64,000 nt of DNA from Nitrosospira sp. Nsp14. GTDB taxonomy: Bacteria > Pseudomonadota > Gammaproteobacteria > Burkholderiales > Nitrosomonadaceae. The stretch is from contig NZ_FOPV01000002.1 of NCBI RefSeq assembly GCF_900113575.1, forward strand, positions 1 to 64,000. Reading direction: 5' to 3'. Below are positions 10,747 to 20,874 of the stretch, piece by piece; the first letter of the stretch is position 1; each line of letters opens with the position of its first letter. The translations under genes and the position numbers were made by a program. A model generated the notes under the pieces. It searched no databases. It saw nothing but the letters and a program-made list of their open reading frames with translations, and was not told the origin of the DNA.

Positions 10747-11682
10747 ATGAAACCAGTTACAGGTACTTTCTCGAGTATAAAACGGCATCCCGCTGCGGCC
10801 TCCGCGGAGCCCCATATCTACGGCAAGACGCCCGCTGGCGCTGGCAGTCATAGCTCAATCGGAACTATTCTCGTTGATAGCGGGCGCCTGTCCGCGGAAA
10901 ACGCGGAACGTATCCTGCGGTTGCAAACAGAGCAGGATAAGCGATTTGGGGATGTCGGAATCAAACTGGGATTGCTCACGGAAGAGGACATCCGCTTCGC
11001 TCTTTCGCGTCAGTTCGACTATCTTTATCTTCCGCAAAGCGACACCAGCCTGAGCCATGATCTGGTGTCCGCTTATGAACCCTTCAGCCCAGTGGTGGAG
11101 AAGCTACGTGCGCTGCGCGGTCAGCTGATGTTGCGCTGGTTCAATGCCGAGACGCGGCGCAACGCGCTTGCCATTGTTAGTCCGGGCAAGAACGAAGGGC
11201 GGAGCTTTATCGCAGCAAATCTTGCAATCGTATTCTCGCAACTGGGGGAGCGCACTCTGCTCATCGATGCTGATCTACGAAACCCACGCCAGCATAGGTT
11301 ATTCAAGCTGGGGCAGGGCGGGGGTCTGTCAGGCATGCTGGCGGGTCGAAACGGTACAGAGGCGATTGTGCGAATTCCTCCACTTCCTGGACTTTCTGTA
11401 TTGCCGGCGGGGGCGGTACCTCCCAATCCGCAAGAGCTGATAGGCCGCCCTATTTTTGCCGATCTGTTACAGACGCTCGTCCAGGAATTTGACATCGTTA
11501 TTATCGATACCCCGGCCGCCAGCAATTACGCTGAGGCCCTGACGATCGCTGTCGGCACGTCGGCGGCTCTCATACTCGCCCGCAAGAATCGCAGCTCCGC
11601 AACCGACCTCGGTAGCCTGACTCGCAGTCTTGAGCAAACCCGCACGACACTCGTGGGTTCGGTATTGAACGATTTTAACTAA
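10747..11682 (+). CDS. epsG: EpsG, tyrosine-kinase-like partner of EpsF
   Basis: This 311-residue protein has an N-terminal segment (about 38-100) resembling the MshEN/GspE N-terminal fold, then a BY-kinase/MinD-like domain. The Walker A position reads SPGKNEGRS (145-153), with Arg where most BY-kinases have Lys and Asn in place of Gly. Walker A' is LLIDADLRNP (171-180) and Walker B is VIIDTP. The C-terminus ends VLNDFN with no tyrosine cluster. It probably acts in the cytoplasm with EpsF in length control and export. Whether it is an active kinase is doubtful from these residues, although Arg at this place is, as far as I recall, usual in EpsG. Confidence 0.85.
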   Translation: MKPVTGTFSSIKRHPAAASAEPHIYGKTPAGAGSHSSIGTILVDSGRLSAENAERILRLQTEQDKRFGDVGIKLGLLTEEDIRFALSRQFDYLYLPQSDTSLSHDLVSAYEPFSPVVEKLRALRGQLMLRWFNAETRRNALAIVSPGKNEGRSFIAANLAIVFSQLGERTLLIDADLRNPRQHRLFKLGQGGGLSGMLAGRNGTEAIVRIPPLPGLSVLPAGAVPPNPQELIGRPIFADLLQTLVQEFDIVIIDTPAASNYAEALTIAVGTSAALILARKNRSSATDLGSLTRSLEQTRTTLVGSVLNDFN

Positions 11683-11787
11683 AGGTCGATACGCTCGGGA
11701 TTAAGAGCGTGCGGCAGAGTCAATTACGCCCACCTCCGGCTTGGGGTGCCTCTCACTTGAACAGGTCCTGTTACGGTTGGTTGAAAT

Positions 11788-12708
11788 ATGAGTATCAATA
11801 CACCGACTACATTCAACAGAAGCGCGGCCCCATCGGAAGGATGGCGCAGGCAGCTACTCGTCTGGTTGCCCATCGCTGCCGGGTTGGTTGTGCTTTACTT
11901 ACCGAGTCTGGTGGACTTGTTCCGAGGTGTCTGGAGTACCGATCAGCAAGCGCACGGTCCCATTGTACTGGGCATCGCCTGCTGGCTTATTTACCGGAAA
12001 TGGCCGGACATGGTGCGCTCGAGCGATGGTCAGGCGGGCGCGACCGTCGCCGGATGGTCGGTCTTTATCTTCGCTCTGCTACTTTATGTCATCGGCCGTT
12101 CCCAGGATATTCTGCTTTTTGAGATTGGGTCGGTCGTTTGGCTGTTTTCCGGAATACTGCTACTCATCCGAGGTCCACGCGCTCTTAAAGCACAGTGGTT
12201 CCCGCTTTTCTTCATGCTTTTCATGATTCCACTGCCCGGTCCGTTGGTCGATTTATTGACGATGCCGATGAAGATGGCGGTTTCTTATGTAGCCGAGAAC
12301 ATACTTTTCTGGTTTGACTACCCGATCGCTCGAACCGGCGTTATCCTGCAAATCGGGCAGTATAAGCTCCTGGTTGCAGATGCATGCGCGGGTTTGCATA
12401 CACTTTTCACGCTGGAAGCGCTGGGCTTGCTCTACCTCAACATAGTGCGACACGACTCTGTCTTGCGCAATATCGCACTGGCAATCCTGATCGTGCCAAT
12501 ATCCTTTACTGCAAACGTCATTCGCGTAATCGTGTTGACGTTGATCACCTACCATTTCGGCGACGAGGCCGGACAAGGATTTCTCCACGGCTTTGCGGGC
12601 ATGGTACTTTTCCTCAGTGCGTTGCTTTTGATTATCGGGGTAGATTCGCTCCTGCAACTGGGTATCCGGTTGCGTTATCAAGGTCGGCCTATCAGCCGCG
12701 GCGCCTAA
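11788..12708 (+). CDS. xrtB: Exosortase B
   Basis: This 306-residue polytopic membrane protein carries the exosortase/archaeosortase catalytic set: Cys200 in VADACAGLHTL, Arg246 in ANVIRV and His267 in GFLHGFAG. These enzymes are transpeptidase-like and process proteins bearing a C-terminal PEP-CTERM tripartite signal at the inner membrane. The position between epsG and epsI identifies it as the B subtype. Three PEP-CTERM proteins in this window are candidate substrates. A weak ribosome-binding site and 105 bases of spacer precede it. Confidence 0.93.
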   Translation: MSINTPTTFNRSAAPSEGWRRQLLVWLPIAAGLVVLYLPSLVDLFRGVWSTDQQAHGPIVLGIACWLIYRKWPDMVRSSDGQAGATVAGWSVFIFALLLYVIGRSQDILLFEIGSVVWLFSGILLLIRGPRALKAQWFPLFFMLFMIPLPGPLVDLLTMPMKMAVSYVAENILFWFDYPIARTGVILQIGQYKLLVADACAGLHTLFTLEALGLLYLNIVRHDSVLRNIALAILIVPISFTANVIRVIVLTLITYHFGDEAGQGFLHGFAGMVLFLSALLLIIGVDSLLQLGIRLRYQGRPISRGA

Positions 12709-12712
12709 GACC

Positions 12713-13390
12713 ATGAAAGTCTGGGCTAAAAACCTTATTCTTCTCGTTCTTATGCTTGCGGCCTCGGGGCTCGCCCTGGCTTTGCGCCCCACACACAAGA
12801 TCGCTGCACATGCGCCTGCAATTGACCTCGAGACAATAATTCCTCGCGCCTTTGGCGATTGGCGCGCAGAAAAGGAAAATACAGTAGCAATGGTCGACCC
12901 GCAGCAGCAGGAGCTGATCGACAAGATCTATACCCAAACACTCAGCCGTACCTACGTAAACCCTTCCGGCTATCGAATCATGCTCGCGATAGCCTACGGA
13001 GATGACCAACGAGATGCCATGCAATTGCACTACCCCGAAGTTTGCTACCCAGCACAGGGTTTTTCGCTGAAAGGCAAAGAAAAGGGAACTGTACTTACGG
13101 AAAACGGAATAATTCCAGTAACACGCATACAAACCAACCTCGGTCAGCGGAACGAACCGGTTACATATTGGACGACAGTGGGCGATCAGGTGTTCCGCGG
13201 TGGGATCGAGAAGAAGCTTGTCGAGATTGGGTATGGCCTGAACGGACAAATTCCTGATGGCATGCTGATCAGGATTTCCTCCATAGACCCTGAATCACCT
13301 CACGCATTCACAATGCAGGCGCAATTCGCTGATCAGATGCTGCGAGCACTAGCACCCACATATAGACAAAAGTTAAATGGCAACCTCTAA
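12713..13390 (+). CDS. epsI: EpsI, exosortase-associated protein
   Basis: This 225-residue protein has a single N-terminal membrane anchor or signal (residues about 4-22) and a periplasmic domain with the family signature [11 protein letters not shown] at about 108-118. EpsI either follows exosortase as a separate gene, as here, or is fused to it. Its role in EPS production or protein sorting is not settled. It starts four bases after xrtB and overlaps gmd by 14 bases, so it is part of the same transcript. Confidence 0.88.
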   Translation: MKVWAKNLILLVLMLAASGLALALRPTHKIAAHAPAIDLETIIPRAFGDWRAEKENTVAMVDPQQQELIDKIYTQTLSRTYVNPSGYRIMLAIAYGDDQRDAMQLHYPEVCYPAQGFSLKGKEKGTVLTENGIIPVTRIQTNLGQRNEPVTYWTTVGDQVFRGGIEKKLVEIGYGLNGQIPDGMLIRISSIDPESPHAFTMQAQFADQMLRALAPTYRQKLNGNL

Positions 13391-14507
13391 CTCGACTAAA
13401 TCAGAAAGAAAAACCGCACTTATAACGGGCATTACTGGGCAGGATGGTGCTTACCTTGCCCAATTTCTGCTGAAGAAAGGATATGTTGTCCATGGCATCA
13501 AGCGGCGCACGTCGCTTTTCAATACTGACCGAATCGACCACCTTTATCAGGACCCGCATGTCTCAGAGCGTAATTTCGTTCTTCATTATGGCGATTTGAC
13601 CGATTCGACCAATCTAATCCGCATCATTCAACAGGTGCAACCAGACGAAATATATAATTTGGCAGCGATGAGCCACGTTGCGGTGAGCTTCGATACACCT
13701 GAATATACGGCGAATGCGGATGGCATAGGCACGTTGCGTATACTCGAAGCAATCCGAATTCTCGGTTTGGAGCATAAAACGCGTTTTTACCAGGCCAGCA
13801 CATCAGAACTATATGGACTAGTGCAACAAGTTCCTCAACGGGAAACCACACCATTCTATCCGCGGAGCCCTTATGCAGTGGCGAAGCTCTACGGCTATTG
13901 GATTACTGTCAACTACCGAGAGGCCTACGGCTTGTATGCCTGTAACGGGATCCTCTTCAATCATGAGAGCCCCATTCGAGGCGAAACGTTCGTAACTCGT
14001 AAGATTACTCGCGCACTTGCCCGAATCAAACTGGGTCTTCAGGATTGCCTCTACCTCGGTAATCTAGATGCGTTACGCGACTGGGGACACGCGAGGGATT
14101 ATGTAGAGATGCAATGGCTGATGCTTCAACAGGATCAAGCCGAGGACTTTGTTATTGCCACTGGCGTTCAATATAGCGTGCGCGACTTTGTGAATGCAGC
14201 GGCCGAAGAGCTTGATATGCATATGAATTGGAGCGGTGAAGGTATCGACGAAATCGGGACGGTTAGCTCAGACCCGGGGAATCAAGCGTCAGGCGTTATT
14301 GTCCGTGTCGATCCGCGTTATTTTCGTCCTACAGAGGTTGAAACCCTTCTTGGAGATCCATCCAAGGCAAAAGAAAAATTGGGTTGGGTTCCAACGACCA
14401 GTTTTAGCGAGCTCGTCAGGGAGATGGTGCGTGAGGATCTTAAGAGCGCTAAACGGGATGAACTCGTCAAGAAGCACGGGTTTGCAGCTTACGATTACCA
14501 CGAGTAG
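13377..14507 (+). CDS. gmd: GDP-mannose 4,6-dehydratase
   Basis: This 376-residue extended SDR enzyme converts GDP-mannose to GDP-4-keto-6-deoxymannose in the cytoplasm. The NADP-binding motif [11 protein letters not shown] is at 18-28, the catalytic STSE at 141-144 and YxxxK (Y166, K170). It is full length for the family. It overlaps epsI and is followed by fcl after eight bases, so the pair would make GDP-L-fucose for the polymer. The GDP-mannose supplier, manC, lies about 21 kb downstream. Confidence 0.95.
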   Translation: MATSNSTKSERKTALITGITGQDGAYLAQFLLKKGYVVHGIKRRTSLFNTDRIDHLYQDPHVSERNFVLHYGDLTDSTNLIRIIQQVQPDEIYNLAAMSHVAVSFDTPEYTANADGIGTLRILEAIRILGLEHKTRFYQASTSELYGLVQQVPQRETTPFYPRSPYAVAKLYGYWITVNYREAYGLYACNGILFNHESPIRGETFVTRKITRALARIKLGLQDCLYLGNLDALRDWGHARDYVEMQWLMLQQDQAEDFVIATGVQYSVRDFVNAAAEELDMHMNWSGEGIDEIGTVSSDPGNQASGVIVRVDPRYFRPTEVETLLGDPSKAKEKLGWVPTTSFSELVREMVREDLKSAKRDELVKKHGFAAYDYHE

Positions 14508-14515
14508 GCGGTGCA

Positions 14516-15505
14516 ATGGATAAGAACGGCAAAATATATGTTGCTGGCCATCGTGGCCTCGTCGGATCGGCGCTCATGCGCAACCTTAAAGCAAAAGGAT
14601 GGACCAATCTTTTAACGTGCACACATGACGAACTAGACCTCACCGATCAGCATGCCGTCGAGACCTTTTTTACACGACACAAGCCCGACTATGTTTTCTT
14701 GGCGGCTGCAAAGGTCGGAGGTATTTACGCCAATAACGCTTACCCAGCCGAGTTTATCCATGACAACCTCGCTATCCAGACCAATATCATTCACGAGGCT
14801 TACCGTCACGGCGTAAAGCGATTGATGTTTCTAGGTTCGAGTTGCATTTACCCTAAGCTTGCCCCTCAACCGATGAGGGAGGAATATCTTCTCACTGGTC
14901 CGCTTGAAGCGACTAATAGACCTTACGCGATAGCCAAGATAGCTGGTGTGGAAATGTGTTGGAGCTACAATCGCCAATACGGTACTCAATATCTGGCTGC
15001 GATGCCAAGTAATCTATATGGCCCCGGTGATAACTATCATCCCGAAAATTCACACGTCATTCCCGCGCTGATTCGCAAATTCCACGAGGCTAAAGTGAGC
15101 GGCAGCGCTGTTGTTTCCGTCTGGGGCACGGGGACTCCGAGACGCGAATTCGTTTATAGCGATGATATGGCAGATGCATGTATATATCTGATGAGTCTGC
15201 CGGAGTCGAAATTTGCCAGTTTGCTCGGTAGTGACGAAGCACAGACAGGCTATTTCGAGCCGCCGCTCGTAAACGTTGGCGTGGGCGAGGACATTACCAT
15301 TCGCGATTTAGCTATAATGATTCGCAAGGTCATTGGTTTTAAGGGGGAACTGGTTTTCGACACCAGCAAACCGGACGGCACCCCGAGAAAGCTGATGGAT
15401 ACCACTCGCCTCAATAGCATGGGCTGGTGTGCGCGCACACCATTGGCCCAGGGGCTGGCCGTTGCATATCGGGAGTTTGTCGACACACTTATTTCTGCCC
15501 AGTGA
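14516..15505 (+). CDS. fcl: GDP-L-fucose synthase
   Basis: This 329-residue SDR-family epimerase/reductase completes GDP-L-fucose from the gmd product. Motifs are GHRGLVGSA (11-19), the serine/cysteine site GSSCIYPK (107-114) and Y137/K141 (YAIAK). It follows gmd directly. A 28-base gap with no terminator leads to the flippase gene, consistent with one operon. Confidence 0.95.
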   Translation: MDKNGKIYVAGHRGLVGSALMRNLKAKGWTNLLTCTHDELDLTDQHAVETFFTRHKPDYVFLAAAKVGGIYANNAYPAEFIHDNLAIQTNIIHEAYRHGVKRLMFLGSSCIYPKLAPQPMREEYLLTGPLEATNRPYAIAKIAGVEMCWSYNRQYGTQYLAAMPSNLYGPGDNYHPENSHVIPALIRKFHEAKVSGSAVVSVWGTGTPRREFVYSDDMADACIYLMSLPESKFASLLGSDEAQTGYFEPPLVNVGVGEDITIRDLAIMIRKVIGFKGELVFDTSKPDGTPRKLMDTTRLNSMGWCARTPLAQGLAVAYREFVDTLISAQ

Positions 15506-15533
15506 GCTGCAAGCCGGCCGCGGGAACCCGCCG

Positions 15534-17045
15534 ATGAAAGATCTCGGCAGCCGGAGTCTTACAGCATTATTTTGGGGTACCGGGGGTTCCATCGCGAGGA
15601 TGATCCTCCAATTAGGAACCCAAGTGGTCTTGGCGCGCATCTTGGGACCGGTTGAGTTTGGGCTCTTCGCACTCGGCGTGCTCGTCGTCGGAATCAGTAC
15701 ATACTTCTCTGATATCGGTCTAGCTTATGCCCTAATCCAGAAGAAATCGGTAAATGCGAATGATATACGTTTCGTCTGGACATGGCAGTGTTTTCTAGGG
15801 CTCTTGGTATCCGGTGCTATTTTTTTTAGTGCCAGCCTACTTGCAACTTTTTTTGCCAAGCCCGAAGCGGAGTATATATTTCGCTGGCTCTCCCTAGTCA
15901 TTCTGATCAATGCCGTAACTGCGGTTTCGATCAACCTATTAAAGAAAGAACTTAATTACAAATCATTACAGATCGCACAATTGTCCAGTTACTTTCTTGG
16001 ATATGTCTGTGTGGGCATTCCGTTAGCAGCTGCGGGATATGGCGGCGGATCACTAGTCGCTTCCTGGCTTATTCAATCAGGAGTTAATCTTGTTATTCTA
16101 TATTTTCAGGTTCGGCATCCGCTCACTCTCCGATTCTGGATCCCTGATGGCGCAAAAATGCTGGGCTATGGTTTGACAGTTCTGGGAACCAATCTCGTCA
16201 ACTGGGTATTGAACGGCGCGGACAAGATATTGGTAGGCAGAATCTTCCCAGCCTACACGGTTGGCCTATACACCACAGCATTTAATTTGGTAAATTCACC
16301 ATCCTCTGCTCTATATGGAAACCTTCAATCGGTAGTCTTTTCCGCGTGCGCCAGGCTACAGGATAACCACGACGCTTTGCGGGAAGTTTTTCTGCGTTTG
16401 CTCTCGGTAATTACCTTGGTTAGCTTTCCATTATTTGTCATCGTAGGAATTGGCAGTGAATTTGTTATAACGGCCTTTTACGGACCCGCGTGGCTTGAGG
16501 CTGCGCGATTTTTGACGCCTTTCGCGTTAGTAATGCCTTTTTTGCTGGTGTGGGGCATCTCGACGCCAATCCTCTGGAATTCGGGGCGCACGAGACTGGA
16601 GCTATGGCTGCAACTTCCGATGGTATTTTTATGGTCGGCTGTGCTCTACGCTGTAGCAAATTCGCCAGCTGAGACGGTAGCCGTTGTGGCAGCTTTCTTA
16701 TTTGCCGCACGCTGCATTACCATGGTTCTTGCGGTTGGAAGTGTCATCAAAATCTCCCTGTGGTCTCTTCTTCGAGCCATACGGGGTGGAATTTTACTTA
16801 CTCTGATTATGGTGGTTGTTTCGGTTGCTCTAAAGGTGGGAATAGCTGACCTTGATATTAATGCACAAGCGCGACTCCTTCTCATGCTCGGGACGGGCGT
16901 CAGTGCGTATCTGATAAGTTTCTTTCTGCTTGCCTCTATACTTTTAGATGCACCGCTTGCCGCTTACATTGCGCAATTCAACGATCGGTTGCCGCGTTGG
17001 GCCAAGCCCATCGCTAGGTATTTATTAAGAAACCGAAAAAAATGA
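15534..17045 (+). CDS. wzx: Polysaccharide repeat-unit flippase (Wzx, MOP superfamily)
   Basis: This 503-residue, strongly hydrophobic protein has about 12-14 predicted membrane helices and a lipopolysaccharide-biosynthesis/oligosaccharide flippase character, with the N-terminal pattern WGTGGSIARMILQLGTQVVL. Such proteins move the undecaprenyl-linked repeat unit across the inner membrane. The ATG at 15534 was preferred over upstream starts that would overlap fcl. Its stop overlaps the polymerase start as ATGA. The gene name follows function; the family is diverse. Confidence 0.85.
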   Translation: MKDLGSRSLTALFWGTGGSIARMILQLGTQVVLARILGPVEFGLFALGVLVVGISTYFSDIGLAYALIQKKSVNANDIRFVWTWQCFLGLLVSGAIFFSASLLATFFAKPEAEYIFRWLSLVILINAVTAVSINLLKKELNYKSLQIAQLSSYFLGYVCVGIPLAAAGYGGGSLVASWLIQSGVNLVILYFQVRHPLTLRFWIPDGAKMLGYGLTVLGTNLVNWVLNGADKILVGRIFPAYTVGLYTTAFNLVNSPSSALYGNLQSVVFSACARLQDNHDALREVFLRLLSVITLVSFPLFVIVGIGSEFVITAFYGPAWLEAARFLTPFALVMPFLLVWGISTPILWNSGRTRLELWLQLPMVFLWSAVLYAVANSPAETVAVVAAFLFAARCITMVLAVGSVIKISLWSLLRAIRGGILLTLIMVVVSVALKVGIADLDINAQARLLLMLGTGVSAYLISFFLLASILLDAPLAAYIAQFNDRLPRWAKPIARYLLRNRKK

Positions 17046-18523
17046 TCGAACAGATCTTCGGGTATTCAATCTATCTCGGCCTGGCTTTAACCCTGGCGGC
17101 AGCGTCCACTCTAGGGCTTGGGCTAATGCTGCACGCAGGAACCCGTGTTCGTAAAGAGCCTCTCCCTCTACTTTTTGTGGGAATCGTTGCAGCGATAATG
17201 GCACCGCCGATCGCAACTGGCCGATTTATCTCTGCCGGAATGGGGGTAAGTGAAGCTTCCCTTCAGGATATCGGCGCCTCCTTCTGGATCAATCGTATCA
17301 TTACACTGGGAATTCTGCTGTTGTGCGCTGAGCGCCTGGTACGTTTCATTGCGCGTCGTGAATGGACGCATACCCATAGCTGGCTACTTTTCTGGGCATT
17401 TGTTGCCTTCGCTCTAACACATCAAATTCTCAACGGGTTCCTTGGCGCCTTTCCATCTCTTGAACATAAAGCGTTCTATGCGTTCTTGCTTTATTTCAGC
17501 GTATTCCTTGTTGCTCAAAGCCAACCGGAGCGATGCTTTCTTTTTGTACGAGCAACTTTGCTGTTTTTTTTCGCATGCTCCGCCGTTGCCGCAATACTAA
17601 TTCCGACGGTGGTTATCGATAAAGGATACGCTGGCGGCATATTAGGCATTCCAATTCGCTACTACGGCCTAGCAACGCACGCTAACACCCTGGGACCGCT
17701 GGCCGTCGTGTTCATGATCTGCCTCTGGCGCTTCCCATTTGATTCGCGGTTGATCAACCTTTTTTCTTGGGCTCTCGCATTCATTTCGCTCTTTCTGTCC
17801 CAATCAAAAACCACCATTGCCGCCGCTCTAGTGATAGCAGTTTTTCTCGCACTTTATCGTTATCGTAGCCGGCTTCTTGAGTCGTCCAAGGGGAGAGGTG
17901 CTGGTCTTTTTATCGCAATCATAGCTTGTAGTTGCTTTTTACTTGCTGCGGCAATTTCTGTAACCTGGCTTGGAGCCGACTCGGCGGAAAGATGGGTTAA
18001 CCGGTTAGATTTGGCCAAAAGTGGGCAACTCACAACATTAACAGGGCGCACGAAGATTTGGTTTTTAGCCTGGGAGGAGTTCCTGGCCAGTCCGTGGTTT
18101 GGGCACGGGCCCTCAATCTGGGGGGATTATTACCGATTTATGATAGGGATAAAGACAGCCACCAGTGCCCATAATCAACTTCTACAGTCGTTGAGTAGTG
18201 CTGGTATATTGGGCTTGGCAGGCCTGCTTTTTTACTCATTAGTGCTGGCCGTCTATGCGGTGCGGGCGGCACCCTTATCCGGCGGAATATCTGTCGCGCT
18301 CGTGGGCCTAATGTTCTTAAGAGGTTTTCTCGAAGCTCCCTTTACCTCCTCCAATGCCATTACATCCGATTTTTTCGCCCACTTGCTGGCACTAGCAGCC
18401 TGCGTTGGTTTTCTACCTCCAAAACAGCTTTCAACAACGTTAAGTAAATTAGAACAGCCCAGACCTAGGACGAGCTGGGTACGCTATTCGGACGGATACT
18501 CTGCTAGAAAGAACGTGACATGA
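17042..18523 (+). CDS. wzy: Wzy/O-antigen-ligase family polymerase
   Basis: This 493-residue polytopic protein has about 11-12 membrane helices. The conserved periplasmic loop features are visible: LTGRTKIWFLAWEEF, SPWFGHGPSIWG and SAHNQLLQSLSSAGI, as in the Wzy_C domain. It would join repeat units in the periplasm, with EpsF controlling length. It is translationally coupled to wzx and appears to end the compact operon that began at epsD. Confidence 0.82.
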   Translation: MIEQIFGYSIYLGLALTLAAASTLGLGLMLHAGTRVRKEPLPLLFVGIVAAIMAPPIATGRFISAGMGVSEASLQDIGASFWINRIITLGILLLCAERLVRFIARREWTHTHSWLLFWAFVAFALTHQILNGFLGAFPSLEHKAFYAFLLYFSVFLVAQSQPERCFLFVRATLLFFFACSAVAAILIPTVVIDKGYAGGILGIPIRYYGLATHANTLGPLAVVFMICLWRFPFDSRLINLFSWALAFISLFLSQSKTTIAAALVIAVFLALYRYRSRLLESSKGRGAGLFIAIIACSCFLLAAAISVTWLGADSAERWVNRLDLAKSGQLTTLTGRTKIWFLAWEEFLASPWFGHGPSIWGDYYRFMIGIKTATSAHNQLLQSLSSAGILGLAGLLFYSLVLAVYAVRAAPLSGGISVALVGLMFLRGFLEAPFTSSNAITSDFFAHLLALAACVGFLPPKQLSTTLSKLEQPRPRTSWVRYSDGYSARKNVT

Positions 18524-18660
18524 ACGCACCTTGTGACAAGCGCGACGCGACAAGAAATCAATTTGAAGGAAGTAACGTTCGCATTGGCTTTCTCTTTTCG
18601 GTTTGGAGTTGCGGCACCCCAGTCGTGTAGGCTAATTCAACTAAGTAGGCCATTTTTTTT

Positions 18661-19434
18661 ATGAAGTTTTCGATTATTACAGTTTGCCGTAACAGCGAAA
18701 GAGTTCTTCACAACGCAATGGAGTCATTATCTACTCAGCATTACAAAGACTACGAATGGGTAGTAATCGATGGCGCTTCTACTGACGGCACCCTACAAAT
18801 TGTTCAATCCTTCTCTTCCGCACCGCTGTTAGTCGTTAGCGAGCCGGACCACGGCATCTATGACGCGATGAATAAAGGCGTCGCCAAGGCTCGGGGGGAT
18901 TATGTTTTCTTCCTGAACTCGGATGACGCCTTATACGACGAAAACGTGCTTCAGGACGTAAGCGACTGGCTTGACCGCAATCCAGCTGTCGATCTCGTAT
19001 ATGGCAGCGTTGTCAACGTCAGAGCCGACGGTGACTGGCTTCGTGATTTCGGTCACGTAGATAAATACAACATCATTGAGGATGGCATTTGTCATCAGGC
19101 TATATTTGCCAGGAGGCTTCTTTTTACCGATGTCGGGTTGTTTGATCCCCGTTTCAAGTTAAACGCGGATTACGACTGGATAATTCGTGTATTTCGCTCC
19201 GGCGGGTGCTGTGCATATATGAATCGAAGCCTGGCATTCTTTTCGGATGGGGGAGCCCACACGCTCGATAGGTCATATCTGGCGAAGGAGCGAGAAGCGG
19301 TTCGCCGTCAGTACATAGGAAAGCACTGGCTAACCCTGCGTTTACTCCGAGCGCGTTTTCTAAATCGACTCCACAGAATAATTAAAGGCCATGCTCCGGG
19401 ATTCGTGCGAATGACCGCGCGTCATCCAAGATGA
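18661..19434 (+). CDS. Family 2 glycosyltransferase (WcaE-like)
   Basis: This 257-residue GT-A enzyme has the N-terminal MKFSIITVCRNSE, the nucleotide-binding IDGASTDGT, a GIYDAMNKG motif characteristic of colanic-acid-type GT2 enzymes, and the metal-binding SDD in FLNSDDALYD. It lacks membrane helices, so it is a cytoplasmic or membrane-associated enzyme adding one sugar to the growing lipid-linked unit. It lies 137 bases after wzy and overlaps the next glycosyltransferase by four bases. Donor and acceptor cannot be told from sequence. Confidence 0.88.
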   Translation: MKFSIITVCRNSERVLHNAMESLSTQHYKDYEWVVIDGASTDGTLQIVQSFSSAPLLVVSEPDHGIYDAMNKGVAKARGDYVFFLNSDDALYDENVLQDVSDWLDRNPAVDLVYGSVVNVRADGDWLRDFGHVDKYNIIEDGICHQAIFARRLLFTDVGLFDPRFKLNADYDWIIRVFRSGGCCAYMNRSLAFFSDGGAHTLDRSYLAKEREAVRRQYIGKHWLTLRLLRARFLNRLHRIIKGHAPGFVRMTARHPR

Positions 19435-20417
19435 TTGGGACTCCAAGCATAAACCCTAAAACGCGATTAAAGTTGCGTTCCCGTCGTCCATTTCCGGTGG
19501 GGAAGAACAGTTGCGATACCGGACGGTTAGCTGTAAGTGTGTGTATCTGTACATACCGACGGCCATACCTATTGGCGGAGCTTCTGGATAGCCTTGCCGA
19601 GCAGAACTTCCGAGAACCGTTCGAAATAATTGTCGTGGATAATGATGCCGCGGGTAGCGCGGTTACCACCGTGGACAATACAAAAATGCGCCACCCTGAG
19701 CTCAATATTATATATTCAGTCGAGCTTCAAAAAGGGATTTCATTTGCGCGCAATACAGCGGTATCTCTTGCCCGTGGAGATTTTTTGGCATGGATTGACG
19801 ACGACGAAACTGCCGCTGAAAGCTGGCTAATGTCGCTTTGGGCGACGCGATTAATAAACGATGTGGATGCCGTATTTGGCCCGGTAATTCCGGTTTTTCC
19901 TCGGGGTTCGCGTGTCTGGCCCGCGCGCAGCGGCTTATTCGAGCGTCCGCGGCATTCAACTGGAACAAAAATCGACCCGCGAGAAGCTCGCACCGGCAAC
20001 GCTCTTGTTAAAGCAAGCTGGCTCTGCAACGTCGCTTCTCCTTTCGACCCAAAACTTGCAAATTGCGGGGGCGAGGACTACGATTTCTTCGCCCGCATCG
20101 CGGATCAGGGTGCCCGGTTTGAATGGTGTGACGAAGCAGAAGTGTTCGAAATGGTCCCTTTCGAGCGCCAACGGCTCGCCTGGATTTTAGAGCGCCGACT
20201 TCGCGCATCCACCTACTACTGGCGCAGCCGTTCTGCATCCAGAGTTCGGATGGTCATAAGAGCATCGGCTGGCGGCGTGGCGTGTATCGTTTTTGCCTTT
20301 GCCGGGGTCATCATGGCTCCTTTTGCCTTTCATCGAGCGGTAAGGTTGTGGTGTCTCGCCATGAATGGCTTGGGCCGAGCCGTCGCTATCAGCGGGGTTC
20401 AGTGGAAGGGATATTAG
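19431..20417 (+). CDS. Family 2 glycosyltransferase
   Basis: This 328-residue protein has a GT-A core starting at VSVCICTYRRPYLL (about 35-48), a DDD metal site in AWIDDDE (about 119-125) and GGEDYDFFAR (about 208), the ED catalytic region. A C-terminal hydrophobic stretch (about 274-306) probably anchors it at the membrane. It is translationally coupled to the preceding GT2 by ATGA. It probably adds a further sugar of the repeat unit. Confidence 0.85.
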   Translation: MIGTPSINPKTRLKLRSRRPFPVGKNSCDTGRLAVSVCICTYRRPYLLAELLDSLAEQNFREPFEIIVVDNDAAGSAVTTVDNTKMRHPELNIIYSVELQKGISFARNTAVSLARGDFLAWIDDDETAAESWLMSLWATRLINDVDAVFGPVIPVFPRGSRVWPARSGLFERPRHSTGTKIDPREARTGNALVKASWLCNVASPFDPKLANCGGEDYDFFARIADQGARFEWCDEAEVFEMVPFERQRLAWILERRLRASTYYWRSRSASRVRMVIRASAGGVACIVFAFAGVIMAPFAFHRAVRLWCLAMNGLGRAVAISGVQWKGY

Positions 20418-20874
20418 TATGATACGGATTTTCTTACAAATAGACGGGTAAAGTCGTGTGACAGCGGTAAAAATATATCGACAATTACCGCGTCAGTCCC
20501 GGTTTTTTGCGTTATCTCGTCGGATTTGCCAGCTTTGCAGTCGCAACATTCTTCATGACGCTTCAATCTCAATCGAAATTAGTTGGCTTGAGTAATAAGC
20601 TCAGGAGCGATGACTTAATTAGGAAGCCGCTGCTAACAGTTTGCGGCGAATGGCAGCACGGGCATGATCGAGGCGCCTGTAAGGACCATGATGAGCTAGG
20701 TGCCAATATGAGAAGATTCGCATTGTTCCATCAGTGGATTTTGGAAGGCTAAGAGGCATTCAACCTTGCAGTGGGCGAGTAAAACGTTAAGACTTAATGC
20801 CGCCTGTTCGAGAACAGAACGCCAAAGGTGAAGCCTGCCGTCCGACAGATAGATCAAGACTTATATTTAATACG
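20418..20874. other. Gene-free spacer with an inverted repeat
   Basis: No convincing gene is visible; an 81-codon frame at 20507-20752 has no ribosome-binding site and no known motif. A perfect 7-bp inverted repeat GCGGTAA/TTACCGC with 14 bases between arms lies at 20464-20491, 46 bases after the preceding stop. It lacks a T-tract. Confidence 0.5.

Noticed and set aside
20507-20752. 81-codon frame between glycosyltransferases
   Set aside because: No ribosome-binding site, no motif, composition unlike neighbours.
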